From Elusimicrobiota bacterium (GTDB lineage Bacteria > Elusimicrobiota > Elusimicrobia > Elusimicrobiales > UBA9959), in NCBI GenBank assembly GCA_026388155.1, contig JAPLKI010000025.1:284931-348930 (forward strand): a DNA stretch of 64,000 nt. Direction: 5' to 3'. Shown in pieces: positions 1-8,051 of this stretch. Made by a program: the position numbers and the translations under genes. Under the pieces are notes generated by a model. That model saw nothing but the letters and a program-made list of their open reading frames with translations, was not told the origin of the DNA and did no database searches. Positions within the stretch are counted from its first letter, which is position 1; the number at the start of each line of letters is the position of its first letter.

Positions 1-1
1 G

Positions 2-919
2 ATAATAATCTCTTTGGCGCTGCTGCTGGCGGCGGGTTCCGCTTTTGCCGAAGAGCCGGCGGAAAAGAAAACCACCTATGAACTTGAACTGGACCCGTAC
101 TACTCGGCCTTCGGCGTGTATAACAGCCTTACCGGCAAACCCATACCGCACATGAAAGTGGCCTCCGAAGCGGAGATTTACAGGGAACTCATCCGGAAGT
201 TCTATCTGCCGCGCACTTTTGTGGTTGAAGCCAGTATTAACCCTCTGCCTTACGCCGGAACCCTGATAAAGAAGCACCAGTCCGGTTTTTACAATAACAT
301 GCAGCTGAACAGCAATTTTAACGCCGTGCAGGCCATTACCGCCGGCTTTGAGGAACCCTGGGCGCTGTCGTTTTTCTTCGGGAATGTGGTTTCTTTTGAC
401 TCGATAAAAAAAGCCTACGAGGGCAAGCGCAACGGCTATTCCGGTATACTTATAAACATAGGCAATTACCACATAAAGGACAACGTTTTAATAAAGGACA
501 ACTGGGTGGAAACCGAAGCCAAGCTTAAAGGCGAGCAGATACTGGCTGACCGCGAACTGCGCTGGAGCTTCCGCGTAGGGACAAAATTCCATGCCAATCC
601 GTACATAGCCGACTCATTTTATATAGGCTTCAGGCGCAGCCGCACGGATTTCAAGGAGAGCGGCAAAAGCAATTTTTGGCTGCACAACAGCGGGATCGAA
701 TATATTTCGGATTTTTCGCAGAAAACATTTAAACCCATACGCCACTACTTTCTGGTGGATAAGAAATTCCCAATGAAGAATTCGCGCCTGGCCTTCAGTC
801 TGGGGCTTGGCTTTATATGGACGGCGGACGAGAAATATTCCGGCCCTCTTTCCGACGCCGGGAAAATGAAAACCACCAGCGCTTTCCAATTCATATTACA
901 GCCGAATCTGGTGTTTTAG
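2..919 (+). CDS. Outer-membrane beta-barrel-like protein, N-terminus cut by window edge
   Basis: The frame is open to the left edge, so the true start lies outside the window. The first visible residues (ISLALLLAAGSAFA) are the hydrophobic end of a signal peptide with an A-x-A cleavage site before EEPAEKK. The remaining ~290 residues alternate aromatic and polar stretches (WSFRVGTKF, FYIGFRRSRTDF, LAFSLGLGFIW) and end in Phe, the usual look of an outer-membrane barrel. I do not recognise the family and no catalytic motif is visible. It is followed directly by an intergenic hairpin and is the only plus-strand gene in the first 20 kb, convergent with the aldolase gene. Confidence 0.6.
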   Translation: MIISLALLLAAGSAFAEEPAEKKTTYELELDPYYSAFGVYNSLTGKPIPHMKVASEAEIYRELIRKFYLPRTFVVEASINPLPYAGTLIKKHQSGFYNNMQLNSNFNAVQAITAGFEEPWALSFFFGNVVSFDSIKKAYEGKRNGYSGILINIGNYHIKDNVLIKDNWVETEAKLKGEQILADRELRWSFRVGTKFHANPYIADSFYIGFRRSRTDFKESGKSNFWLHNSGIEYISDFSQKTFKPIRHYFLVDKKFPMKNSRLAFSLGLGFIWTADEKYSGPLSDAGKMKTTSAFQFILQPNLVF

Positions 920-925
920 GTACAA

Positions 926-1007
926 CAGGGGCCGGCGGCTAGCGGATAGGGGTTTAGGGCAAGGAGTTCCTTATATCTTTGCCCTCTCCGCTAGCCGCTA
1001 GCCCCTG
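926..1007. repeat. Intergenic hairpin, word family GCTAGCGGATAG
   Basis: Long imperfect inverted repeat. The left arm starts CAGGGGCCGGCGGCTAGCGG and the right arm ends CCGCTAGCCGCTAGCCCCTG; the centre is AAGGAGTTCCTT. It lies between convergent genes, so it could act as a bidirectional terminator, but similar hairpins sit inside operons elsewhere in the window. Confidence 0.8.
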
Positions 1008-1911
1008 CACTATTGCTTTTCATGGTGTCAAAATATTGAACCTCGGCCTTTGACAGGAATATAGGCGTCAGCTTAAGCGCCTTCATACAATCCAAAATAT
1101 AGAAGAGCGCCGTAAGCACTTCGTTTACGGCTGCCATTTCCCCACGCCCCTCAAGCGACTCCGGGCCGCAATACAGAGCCTGGTCCGGCGAAAACACATT
1201 TTCAACCATGAACCGCACGCCGTAATGGGCAAGGCGGGCGGTATTATGCGGGGAAAGAACAGCCGCCGGCGCGATGACCGGGTAAGGCGGCAGACAGAGC
1301 CCGCGCCTTATGGTGTCATTTACCCGATCGCTAAGTTCCAGAGCGCCCGAAACGCCCGCGTTGGCCACGGCAAGGCCATGGTTGGCAAGAAAGAAAATTT
1401 GAGGCCCGCTGGCTCTTGCCCGGTCGTTTATTGCCGCGCATAATTGCGGCCCCGGGGATCTATAATGGATGAACTCCGCATCGGGAAACATTTTTTTGCC
1501 CAGGGAGTGACCTTCTGCGCTCATGTTAAGTATATTGGCGTAAACCGAATGAGTATGTATAACCGCCGTATTTAAAAGCGAATGGAAGCCGGTCTCAATG
1601 GACGGCTTGGCGGCTTTCACACCTTTAACCGGCAGGGACTGGGAACAGATGTAATCGGAAAACTCCCCCTCGCCGCCGGGACCGGAAGCTATGCGGCGGC
1701 GTATATTGCCGTAGTTTACCAGGGCGTAACCGCCCTCAGGCGACACATCTTTTAGTTTTACGCCTGAAGCCTTAATAAGCATGCGCTCGGAATTCAGCTT
1801 CAGTGAAACATTGCCGCCGCCGCCCTGCGTTAAATCCGGGCGCGCACCGGCGGCCCGGGCCAGGCGGGCCAGTATTTCGGGGGCATTGTCTAATGAGGTG
1901 TCAAAAGGCAT
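991..1911 (-). CDS. Class II aldolase/adducin-family protein
   Basis: About 306 aa. The class II aldolase fold is shown by a Gly-rich phosphate loop (GGGGNVSLKL), then GFHSLLNTAVIHTHS carrying the zinc-binding H-T-H pair, and a later FLANHGLAV with the third zinc His. Relatives (fuculose-, rhamnulose-1-phosphate aldolases, ribulose-5-phosphate epimerase) are ~215 aa, so this one has an extra ~80-residue C-terminal part (FSPDQALYCGPESLEG...) that I cannot place. Start chosen at MPFDTSL because the longer frame begins inside an intergenic hairpin; neither start has a clear Shine-Dalgarno. It is 34 kb from the microcompartment genes, so a link to them is not supported. Substrate unknown. Confidence 0.75.
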   Translation of the reverse strand: MPFDTSLDNAPEILARLARAAGARPDLTQGGGGNVSLKLNSERMLIKASGVKLKDVSPEGGYALVNYGNIRRRIASGPGGEGEFSDYICSQSLPVKGVKAAKPSIETGFHSLLNTAVIHTHSVYANILNMSAEGHSLGKKMFPDAEFIHYRSPGPQLCAAINDRARASGPQIFFLANHGLAVANAGVSGALELSDRVNDTIRRGLCLPPYPVIAPAAVLSPHNTARLAHYGVRFMVENVFSPDQALYCGPESLEGRGEMAAVNEVLTALFYILDCMKALKLTPIFLSKAEVQYFDTMKSNSAGASG

Positions 1912-2086
1912 ATAAGGGCAGGGGATAGCGGATAGCAAATAGCGAATAGTGGTTTAGTGCAGCGGGGAAAAGCAACATAAATTTACACCGATTTTTAACA
2001 GCCTTCCGCTTTATTCTCCGGTCTTTCCTTTAATTCAGCGTTTAATACCATCTTAAACCCTATCTTCTCACCCCTATACGCTATTT
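1912..2086. repeat. Intergenic hairpin, word family GATAGCGAATAG
   Basis: Left side has GGATAGCGGATAGCAAATAGCG; it is matched by a weaker right arm (AAACCCTATC...CCCTATACGCTATT). The same words recur at 11351-11455 and 26150-26221. It fills the gap between the aldolase and xerC genes. Confidence 0.55.
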
Positions 2087-2989
2087 TTTTGCCCTCGGAT
2101 GCGCCTTATCGTACACTTCCTTAAGGCGCTCAAGCGACATATGGGTGTAAATCTGAGTGGTGGCCAGGTTTTTGTGGCCGAGCATTTCCTGCACTGACTT
2201 GAGGTCGCAGCCGTGGTCCAGCAAATGCGTGGCGAAGGAATGCCTTATAGCGTGCGGGTTAAGAGTGCGCGTGAAGCGGGCCCGGCGGGCCATTTTCTTG
2301 ACAATGAACGCGACTCCCGCGTCGGTCAGCCTTGTGTTTATATGGTTTAAAAAAAGCGGCAGGCCGGGAGAAACCGGCTTTGGCCTGGTGTCGAGGTAAA
2401 CCCTTAAAGCCGTCAGCGCCTTATCCCCCACCGGCACAAGGCGCTCTCTTGAGCCCTTGCCCATCACGCGCGCGAACCCTCCGTAAAAATCCAGGTCACC
2501 TATATTGAGGCCCGACACTTCCGAACGCCTTAGCCCGCTTGAATACATAAGCGTGAAAATGGCAAAGTCCCTTGCCGCGAAAAAATAATTTTTTTCTTTG
2601 GCGTTTACCTGCCCGGGGGCGTTAGAGTCCTCAAGGCGGCCCACTTCGCCCTCGGTAAGGAAGCGGGGCAGGCGTTTCTCCGTTTTTGGTATGGTTACAA
2701 GCTCAAAGGGGTCGTTTTCCATTTCACCGTTTGAAAGCAGGTGGGACAAAAAAGACCGCACGGCGGAAATTTTCCTTAAAAGGGTGCTGCGCGACACCTT
2801 GCGCTCGCTTATGAACGCGATATAGCCGCGCACTTCCATGCGCCCGATTTTTTGAGGGGAATCAACGCCCAGACCTTTAAGGTAGCCGGCGAACTCTTTA
2901 AGGTCAAAGCTGTAAGCCTTTACCGTGTGCTTTGAAAAATTCCTCTGCGACTTTATGTGCAGCAGGAATTTTTCTATAAGAAAGTTCAT
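2081..2989 (-). CDS. xerC: Tyrosine recombinase XerC/XerD
   Basis: 302 aa, normal Xer length. Residues ~1-90 are the SAM-like core-binding domain (FSKHTVKAYSFDLKEF). The catalytic domain shows Arg in SSGLRRSEVSGL, the H-x-x-R box in NPHAIRHSFATHLLDHG, His in LGHKNLATTQIYTH and the nucleophilic Tyr in QIYTH. Xer enzymes resolve chromosome dimers at dif during division. XerC and XerD cannot be told apart here, and no second xer gene or dif site is visible nearby. An integron or phage integrase is less likely because the Xer C-terminal pattern is intact and no mobile genes adjoin it. Confidence 0.88.
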   Translation of the reverse strand: MNFLIEKFLLHIKSQRNFSKHTVKAYSFDLKEFAGYLKGLGVDSPQKIGRMEVRGYIAFISERKVSRSTLLRKISAVRSFLSHLLSNGEMENDPFELVTIPKTEKRLPRFLTEGEVGRLEDSNAPGQVNAKEKNYFFAARDFAIFTLMYSSGLRRSEVSGLNIGDLDFYGGFARVMGKGSRERLVPVGDKALTALRVYLDTRPKPVSPGLPLFLNHINTRLTDAGVAFIVKKMARRARFTRTLNPHAIRHSFATHLLDHGCDLKSVQEMLGHKNLATTQIYTHMSLERLKEVYDKAHPRAKK

Positions 2990-3006
2990 GAATCAGGTTG
3001 GTAAAT

Positions 3007-3086
3007 GCCATATGCTTTAAGCCATATGCCATAGGCTTGCAAGGAACTCCTTAAAAGCATATGGCTTAAGGCATACGGCTTAAAGC
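3007..3086. repeat. Intergenic hairpin, word family GCCATAAGCC, AAGGAACTCCTT centre
   Basis: Left arm words GCCATATGC, AAGCCATATGCC and ATAGGCTT face right arm words AGCATATGGCTT, AAGGCATACGGCTTAA across the centre GCAAGGAACTCCTT. Closely related hairpins are at 35586, 37631, 38103, 49302 and 56193. Sits between xerC and topA. Confidence 0.85.
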
Positions 3087-3088
3087 AG

Positions 3089-5221
3089 TTATGCCGCCTT
3101 GCCCGCGCCGCCGGTCAGCTTTTCCACCTCTTCGGGGGTTACTTTTACTATGTTGCGGCACTTCGGGAATCCGGAACAGGCGAGAAAAAATCCGCGCGCG
3201 CTTTTTCTGAGCAGCATGGCGTTTTTTTTGCATTTTTCGCAGGTTTTTTCGGTCTTGATGGGCGCAAAAAATTCCTGTTTATTGCCTTCCCTGTCCAGGG
3301 GCACCTTACCCTTGCATTTCGGAAAGCGCGAGCAGGAAAGGTATTTGCCGAAGCGGCTTTCCCGCAGGTCCATGGGCGACAGGCACAACGGGCATTTTTC
3401 TTCGGTCTTTATCACAGTGGGCCGGGTTTTAATCATGTCCTTTTCCGCCTTGGCAAGCGTTTTAGAGAAGGGAACATAAAATTCCCCCATCAGCTTCACC
3501 CAGTCCACGGTGCCGTCGGCCACGTCGTCCAGTTTGTCCTCGATGGAGGCGGTATAGGAAATTTCCATGATCTCGTGGAAAAAGCCTTTCAGCTTTTCGG
3601 TGACCAGCGCGCCAAGTTCGGTGATAAGCAGTTTGCGGTCTTTTTCTTTGTTTATATAGCCCCGTTCCACGATATTCCTGATTATGGCCGAGTAGGTAGA
3701 AGGACGGCCGATGCCGTTCTTTTCCAGCGTTTTTATCAGGCTGGCCTCGTTATAATTGGGAGGAGGGCTGGTTTTATGGGCGGTGGCCTCCACATCCTTC
3801 AGGTTCACGATATCCCCCTCTTTTAACGGCGGTATCGCGGCCTCTTCTTCGCCCTCGGCGTCAACATCCTCTTCCTTTTCCTCTATATAAACCTTCAGGT
3901 ATCCTTCAAATTTAACCGTGCGCCCGCTGGTGCGCAGAACCGCCGCGCCCTTTTCGTCCGAAAATTCAACGCTGACGGAGTCAAAAACGGCGTCTTCCAT
4001 CTGGCTTGCCACGAACCGCCGCCATATAAGGTCATACAGTTTGGCCTGTTCGCCTGTCAGGAACTTGCCCATGTCTTCGGGTTTTCGCGCTACGCCGGTG
4101 GGGTGTATCGCCTCGTGAGCTTCCTGGGCGCCTTTTACCTTTTTCAGGTAAAGCGGCGGCTTGGCGGGCACAAAATCCTTGCCGTAGAACTCCCCTATGA
4201 ACTTTGCGGTTTCTTTCTGCATCTCAAGGGCGACATTAAAAGAATCGGTCCTCATGTAGGTGATAAGGCCGGCGCTTTCGCCGCCCATTTCCACGCCCTC
4301 GTAAAGGCTCTGCGCCACCTTCATGGTGCGCTCCGAGGAAAAGCCGAGTTTATTGTAAGCGTCCTGCTGGAGCGTGCTTGTAATGAACGGGGGTTTCGGC
4401 TTCTGCCTTACTACCTTGGCTTCAAGCTTTGAAACCTTTAAAACGCTGCGGCGCAGAAGCGTGGCGGCCTCGACCGTATCTTCCATTTTTTTGAAAACAG
4501 AGGTCTTGTAGCGGTAATCCTCGGCGAAAAGCTTAAGCGTAATGGTCTGTTCCACCGGCTTTGCCTGCCAGCGGACAAGCTTAGCCTCAAAGGGCTTGCT
4601 TTCCCCCTTGGTCAGCATACCCGCCAGCGTGTAATAATCCTCTTCGTTGAAAGCCGCTATTTCTTTGGCGCGCTCTGCGATAAGGCGCACCGCCACCGAC
4701 TGCACGCGGCCGGCCGAAAGGCCGCTTTTTATCTTCGCCCAAAGAAGCGGCGAAAGTTTGTAGCCCACAAGGCGGTCTATCACGCGCCGCGCCTGCTGGG
4801 CGTTTACCATGTTCAGGTCAAGCTCACGCGGAGATTTAAGGGAGGCCGCGATGGCCGTTTTGGTTATTTCATGAAAGGAAATGCGTTTAAATTTGGCTTT
4901 GTCCGCGTTCATCACTTCGCGCAAATGCCAGGAAATGGCTTCCCCCTCGCGGTCGGGGTCGGTGGCAAGATAAATGACGTCCGCGCCCTTGGCAAGCGTG
5001 TTCAACTCCGCGATTATTCTTTTCGCGCGCTCAATTACCACATACTTCGGGGTAAAACCGTGTTCCACATCCACCCCAAGCTCCCCCTTGGGCAGGTCGC
5101 GCACGTGTCCGTACGAGCTTCTGACCGTGAAAGCGCCTTCAAGGAACCGGCTTATGGTTTTTTCCTTGGTGGGAGACTCGACAATAACAAGACTTCTGCC
5201 TGTTTTATTTTTTTCAGCCAT
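3089..5221 (-). CDS. topA: DNA topoisomerase I
   Basis: 710 aa type IA topoisomerase that relaxes negative supercoils. The N-terminal TOPRIM domain has LVIVESPTKEKTI and DPDREGEAISWHL; the active-site Tyr is in AGLITYMRTDSF (about residue 325). The C-terminus holds two Cys4 zinc ribbons: CPLC...CSRFPKC and CEKC...CSGFPKC. The start fits the family (VIVESP close to the N-terminus), but no Shine-Dalgarno precedes it. Upstream is a 500-bp gap with AT-rich DNA and repeat element A. It is oriented with xerC and dprA. Confidence 0.96.
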   Translation of the reverse strand: MAEKNKTGRSLVIVESPTKEKTISRFLEGAFTVRSSYGHVRDLPKGELGVDVEHGFTPKYVVIERAKRIIAELNTLAKGADVIYLATDPDREGEAISWHLREVMNADKAKFKRISFHEITKTAIAASLKSPRELDLNMVNAQQARRVIDRLVGYKLSPLLWAKIKSGLSAGRVQSVAVRLIAERAKEIAAFNEEDYYTLAGMLTKGESKPFEAKLVRWQAKPVEQTITLKLFAEDYRYKTSVFKKMEDTVEAATLLRRSVLKVSKLEAKVVRQKPKPPFITSTLQQDAYNKLGFSSERTMKVAQSLYEGVEMGGESAGLITYMRTDSFNVALEMQKETAKFIGEFYGKDFVPAKPPLYLKKVKGAQEAHEAIHPTGVARKPEDMGKFLTGEQAKLYDLIWRRFVASQMEDAVFDSVSVEFSDEKGAAVLRTSGRTVKFEGYLKVYIEEKEEDVDAEGEEEAAIPPLKEGDIVNLKDVEATAHKTSPPPNYNEASLIKTLEKNGIGRPSTYSAIIRNIVERGYINKEKDRKLLITELGALVTEKLKGFFHEIMEISYTASIEDKLDDVADGTVDWVKLMGEFYVPFSKTLAKAEKDMIKTRPTVIKTEEKCPLCLSPMDLRESRFGKYLSCSRFPKCKGKVPLDREGNKQEFFAPIKTEKTCEKCKKNAMLLRKSARGFFLACSGFPKCRNIVKVTPEEVEKLTGGAGKAA

Positions 5222-5418
5222 AATATTTGTATATTCTAGCTTTTTTCCCGTGGACGGAATAGGAAATTATAAAAAATGTAGCTATTTTTTTAAAATGTCA
5301 TACTTGTATTTTATATAGATATCAATAAAAAAAATTGCAACTAAAATCATTTTTTATTAAAAGTTACCTTTGCTTATCTAATCCTTTAACATATTCGGGC
5401 AAATGCCCTGCTAATTAT
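5222..5418. other. AT-rich gap upstream of topA
   Basis: No gene seen. The DNA is markedly A+T-rich with runs such as AAAAAAATTGCAA and CATTTTTTATTAAAAG; on the minus strand it has TATAAT-like sequence in front of topA, but no convincing -35 at proper spacing. It is likely the topA promoter region and the left flank of repeat element A. Confidence 0.4.
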
Positions 5419-5473
5419 AAGGCTGGCTGCGACTATTGGGTGGGCAATTTAGATGTATCGTAAAAAGGGCGGG
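5419..5473 (+). repeat. Leader repeat, copy 1 (before element A)
   Basis: Reads AAGGCTGGCTGCGACTATTG, then GGTGGGCAATTTAGATGTATC, then GTAAAAAGGGCGGG. Near-copies precede element B twice (23697 and 23792), and an inverted copy precedes the structured region upstream of mtaB (20705-20748). An A+T-rich patch follows each copy, so it could be a shared promoter region or one end of a mobile element. Confidence 0.7.
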
Positions 5474-5523
5474 ACAAACACCTATTAATTTAAAGAAGTG
5501 CCGGAGAAACGTGATAACTGAAA

Positions 5524-5657
5524 GGGGTGGCGAGGGTGTGGGTTCGGAGGGCCTTCACGCAGACCGAGGCTTGCGCAGCGCCGAGGCCGAGTGGTGAGGC
5601 GCGCGCACTGTGTGCGCGACGCCGTGCCCTCCGGGCCCACACCCTCGACAGGCCCCC
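5524..5657 (+). ncRNA. Structured GC-rich element A (candidate novel RNA)
   Basis: Nested helices: GAGGGTGTGGG (5532-5542) pairs perfectly with CCCACACCCTC (5636-5646); CGGAGGGC (5545-5552) pairs with GCCCTCCG (5626-5633); a central hairpin CGCGCAC-TGT-GTGCGCG (5602-5618) is closed by GGCG/CGCC with a bulged A. Flanking single-strand-like motifs GGGTGGC (5') and GACAGG (3') are conserved in elements B, C and D. Helix positions change in a compensated way between copies. Strand is assigned from the leader repeat and could be wrong. A shared tail (CCAAAGCCA...ACCCGGCGTT, 5678-5711) also recurs after element B. No known RNA family recognised. Confidence 0.6.
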
Positions 5658-5724
5658 AACCAACATATATACTTCAACCCAAAGCCATAAACCCGGCGTT
5701 ACAATTTCTAAAAAAAGTTGAAGG

Positions 5725-6888
5725 TTAAACGGAACGGGAATATTTGCCGCTTTTTAACACGATCAATTCCGAGGTTTCAAGCTCAAAAAGGGCCGCTCCC
5801 GCGCGCTGGACACCCCAGGCCGCGGCGCCCGGCGTTCCCGCCATGGAAAGCTTCAGCATCACTTCATCGGCGCAAAGGCCTTCGGGCGATTCTTTGAGCA
5901 CGGCCCAGGCCGCGTTGGCGTCTTCCGAAAGCGTTTTTAGAATACCGGCGCCGCCGTCCCCTTCCGGCTTTGAAAACGCCGAGGTTTTAAGGCCGAACAT
6001 AGCTTCCGGCGGAAAGCTTGAGATAATATCCAAAGCGTCTTCGGCCGGCGCGGCGCCGTTTTTAATAAGATAATTGGGCCCCCGTGCCACCGGGCAATCC
6101 ACCTGCCCCGGCACCGCCAGCACCTCCCTGCCCTGCTCAAGGGCCGCGCGGGCGGTAATCAACGCTCCGGATTTAAAATCGCCCTCCACCACCACTACGG
6201 CGCGAGAAAGCCCTGATATAACCCGGTTGCGCCTTGGGAAACTTACCGGCAGTGCGCCCGCCCCCATAGGGAATTCAGAAAAAACGGCCCCGCCTTTTTC
6301 AACTATTTCACGGGCAAGCCGGGTATTCTCACGCGGATAACAAATATTCAAGCCTGTGCCGATAACGGCCCATGTGACGCCGCCCGCCTTAAGCGCGGCC
6401 TCGTGGGCGGCCGTGTCTATCCCTCGCGCGAGCCCGCTTACCACGGTAACGCCGGCGCCGCAAAGTTCACATGCAAGCCGCGCGGCGGTTCTCAGTCCAT
6501 AGTTCGTGGCTTTGCGCGTACCCACCACGCCCACGGCAGGCGCCGCCGCGCTGAATTGCCCCTTTACATAAAGGACAAGCGGCGGGTCGTAAATGTCTTT
6601 AAGCAGCTGGGGGTAGTCGGGGTCAAGCGCGGTCAAAGCGCGCGCGCCGGCCTTAAGGGCAAGGTCAAGCTCTTTGACGGGGTCAAAAGTTTTAGTTTCC
6701 CTTACAAAACGCTCCGCGGTTTCAAGACTTAAGCCGCCGTCCGAGGACAATTCAGCCGGAGTTCTGTAAAGTATCTCGCGCGCCCCCCCGTAAAGCGCGA
6801 TAAGGCGCAGCGCCCAATCGCTTCTCAAGCAGGAAAAAGCGTTTATCCTCACCCTGGCCAGTTTTTCTTCTTCAGCTGAAACAGCCAT
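5725..6888 (-). CDS. dprA: DNA processing protein DprA
   Basis: 387 aa. The Rossmann-like DprA core has VVGTRKATNYG, VVSGLARGIDTAAHEAAL, AVIGTGLNICYPREN, FPRRNRVISGLSRAVVVVE and ALEQGREVLAVPGQ. An N-terminal helix-hairpin-helix/SAM-like part (residues 1-80) and a C-terminal winged-helix-like tail (EGLCADEVMLKLSM) complete the usual architecture. DprA loads RecA onto incoming single-stranded DNA during transformation. With comM 1.2 kb downstream this suggests natural competence. The stop codon lies just beyond the right end of repeat element A. Confidence 0.93.
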   Translation of the reverse strand: MAVSAEEEKLARVRINAFSCLRSDWALRLIALYGGAREILYRTPAELSSDGGLSLETAERFVRETKTFDPVKELDLALKAGARALTALDPDYPQLLKDIYDPPLVLYVKGQFSAAAPAVGVVGTRKATNYGLRTAARLACELCGAGVTVVSGLARGIDTAAHEAALKAGGVTWAVIGTGLNICYPRENTRLAREIVEKGGAVFSEFPMGAGALPVSFPRRNRVISGLSRAVVVVEGDFKSGALITARAALEQGREVLAVPGQVDCPVARGPNYLIKNGAAPAEDALDIISSFPPEAMFGLKTSAFSKPEGDGGAGILKTLSEDANAAWAVLKESPEGLCADEVMLKLSMAGTPGAAAWGVQRAGAALFELETSELIVLKSGKYSRSV

Positions 6889-6942
6889 ATTCCCCTAGAT
6901 ACTTTCCATTTTGCACTTTACACTTTGCATTTTCCCCCGCCT

Positions 6943-7923
6943 CTATTTCTTTTTCACCAGCAGGCCTTTGCGTATGGGAGTTGAAGCGTCCAGCACTTTT
7001 GCATTTACCCGGCTGCCGTCCACGCTTAAAACCTCAAGCATACCGGCGCGCTGCAGTTCAAAACCCAGCCTTTTGCCTTTTTTATCGTAAGCGGATGCCC
7101 CTTTTAGATAAGCGTCAAGATAATCGCCTTTTTTTACGGAATCTTTCGAGCGCAGGCCGACCAGCACTGTCTCACCGCTCAATGAAAAGCTGTCTTCCAT
7201 TTCGTTATTAGAGGCGGCTTTCGCGGTTATAACGCCGTCTTCGCGCCAGTTATCTCCGACTATTTTAACACCGGAACTCCATTCCTTCTGACCCTGAGGC
7301 ATATCTTCAGAAAGATCGCCGTCTTTGAATAATTCCTCCAGTTTTTCTGCCGGCTGCGGGAGCGGCTTCGTCTGAGCTCCGGTTGTGACGGCATCCGGGT
7401 TTGCGGGCGAGGAGGCCTCCTCCGCTGCTATAATTTCGGAGGACCTCAGCTCCGGCTCTTTTAGCGTTTCATCCTCGCCTATTATTAAGTTTTCGGTTAA
7501 GTCCGGGATTTCCAGCTTATTTTTAGGATAAATGAGGTCTGGATTTGAAATGGAATTGCGATTGGCGTTGTATAGCTTCCCCCACTTGAAAGGATCGCCG
7601 TAATATTTACGGGAAAGATCCCAAAGCGTGTCACCCCGGACCACGATGTGCCGCTTATTAACGGTGAGGCCGCCTCCGGTTTCAGGCTTGGCCGCGGCCG
7701 CAACGGGCCCGACCCGGGCCGCGGCAGGTTCAGTTTCCGCTTTTACGGCGGCGGTGGAAAGGTTTATGGCGGGTTTAACCTCAGGACCCGCCGGTGCGGA
7801 GCTTACGGCAACCCCGGCTTTGGATTTGTCAGCTGCTAATTCGATTTTCAGCGGTTGCGCCTGCTGCGCGTTAAGCCCGCCGCATAAAGCGCATAAAAGC
7901 GCCGCAAAAATAAATCTTTTCAT
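6943..7923 (-). CDS. Secreted LysM-domain protein
   Basis: 326 aa from the ATG preceded by ACGGAGGCTAT; the in-frame ATG further upstream overlaps that ribosome site. MKRFIFAALLCALCGGLNAQ is a signal peptide. An Ala/Pro-rich stretch is followed by one LysM domain (residues ~94-145: HIVVRGDTLWDLSRKYYGDP, then YPKNKLEIP), which binds peptidoglycan glycan. The C-terminal ~100 residues (VLVGLRSKDSVKKGDYLDAY...VLDASTPIRKGLLVKK) look like a small beta domain. It lies between comM and dprA on the same strand. Probably a periplasmic cell-wall-anchored factor, perhaps for pili or secretion; exact role unknown. Confidence 0.75.
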   Translation of the reverse strand: MKRFIFAALLCALCGGLNAQQAQPLKIELAADKSKAGVAVSSAPAGPEVKPAINLSTAAVKAETEPAAARVGPVAAAAKPETGGGLTVNKRHIVVRGDTLWDLSRKYYGDPFKWGKLYNANRNSISNPDLIYPKNKLEIPDLTENLIIGEDETLKEPELRSSEIIAAEEASSPANPDAVTTGAQTKPLPQPAEKLEELFKDGDLSEDMPQGQKEWSSGVKIVGDNWREDGVITAKAASNNEMEDSFSLSGETVLVGLRSKDSVKKGDYLDAYLKGASAYDKKGKRLGFELQRAGMLEVLSVDGSRVNAKVLDASTPIRKGLLVKKK

Positions 7924-7938
7924 ATAGCCTCCGTACAT

Positions 7939-8048
7939 GCGAACAATACTGCGAATCGATGAAAATGCGAATTTATGCGAATCAGCGATTTGTGACAGTA
8001 TTGGAATTTATTCGCATATCCTTCAATTCGCATCTGATTCGAATGAAA
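7939..8048. repeat. Intergenic hairpin, word family ATTCGCAT
   Basis: Repeated words CGAATCGATGAAAATGCGAAT and TGCGAATCAGCG on the left face ATTCGCATATCC, AATTCGCATCTGATTCG on the right. The same words make up 57574-57690, 50 kb away. Lies between the LysM gene and comM. Confidence 0.7.
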
Positions 8049-8051
8049 CAC

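Noticed and set aside
991-1911. Class II aldolase as part of the microcompartment pathway
   Set aside because: It is 34 kb away, has no encapsulation peptide, and DeoC already supplies the aldolase step.
5527-5721. Small protein encoded in element A (64 aa) and similar frames in B, C, D
   Set aside because: Frames are open only because of high G+C, differ among copies and show compensatory rather than codon-type changes.
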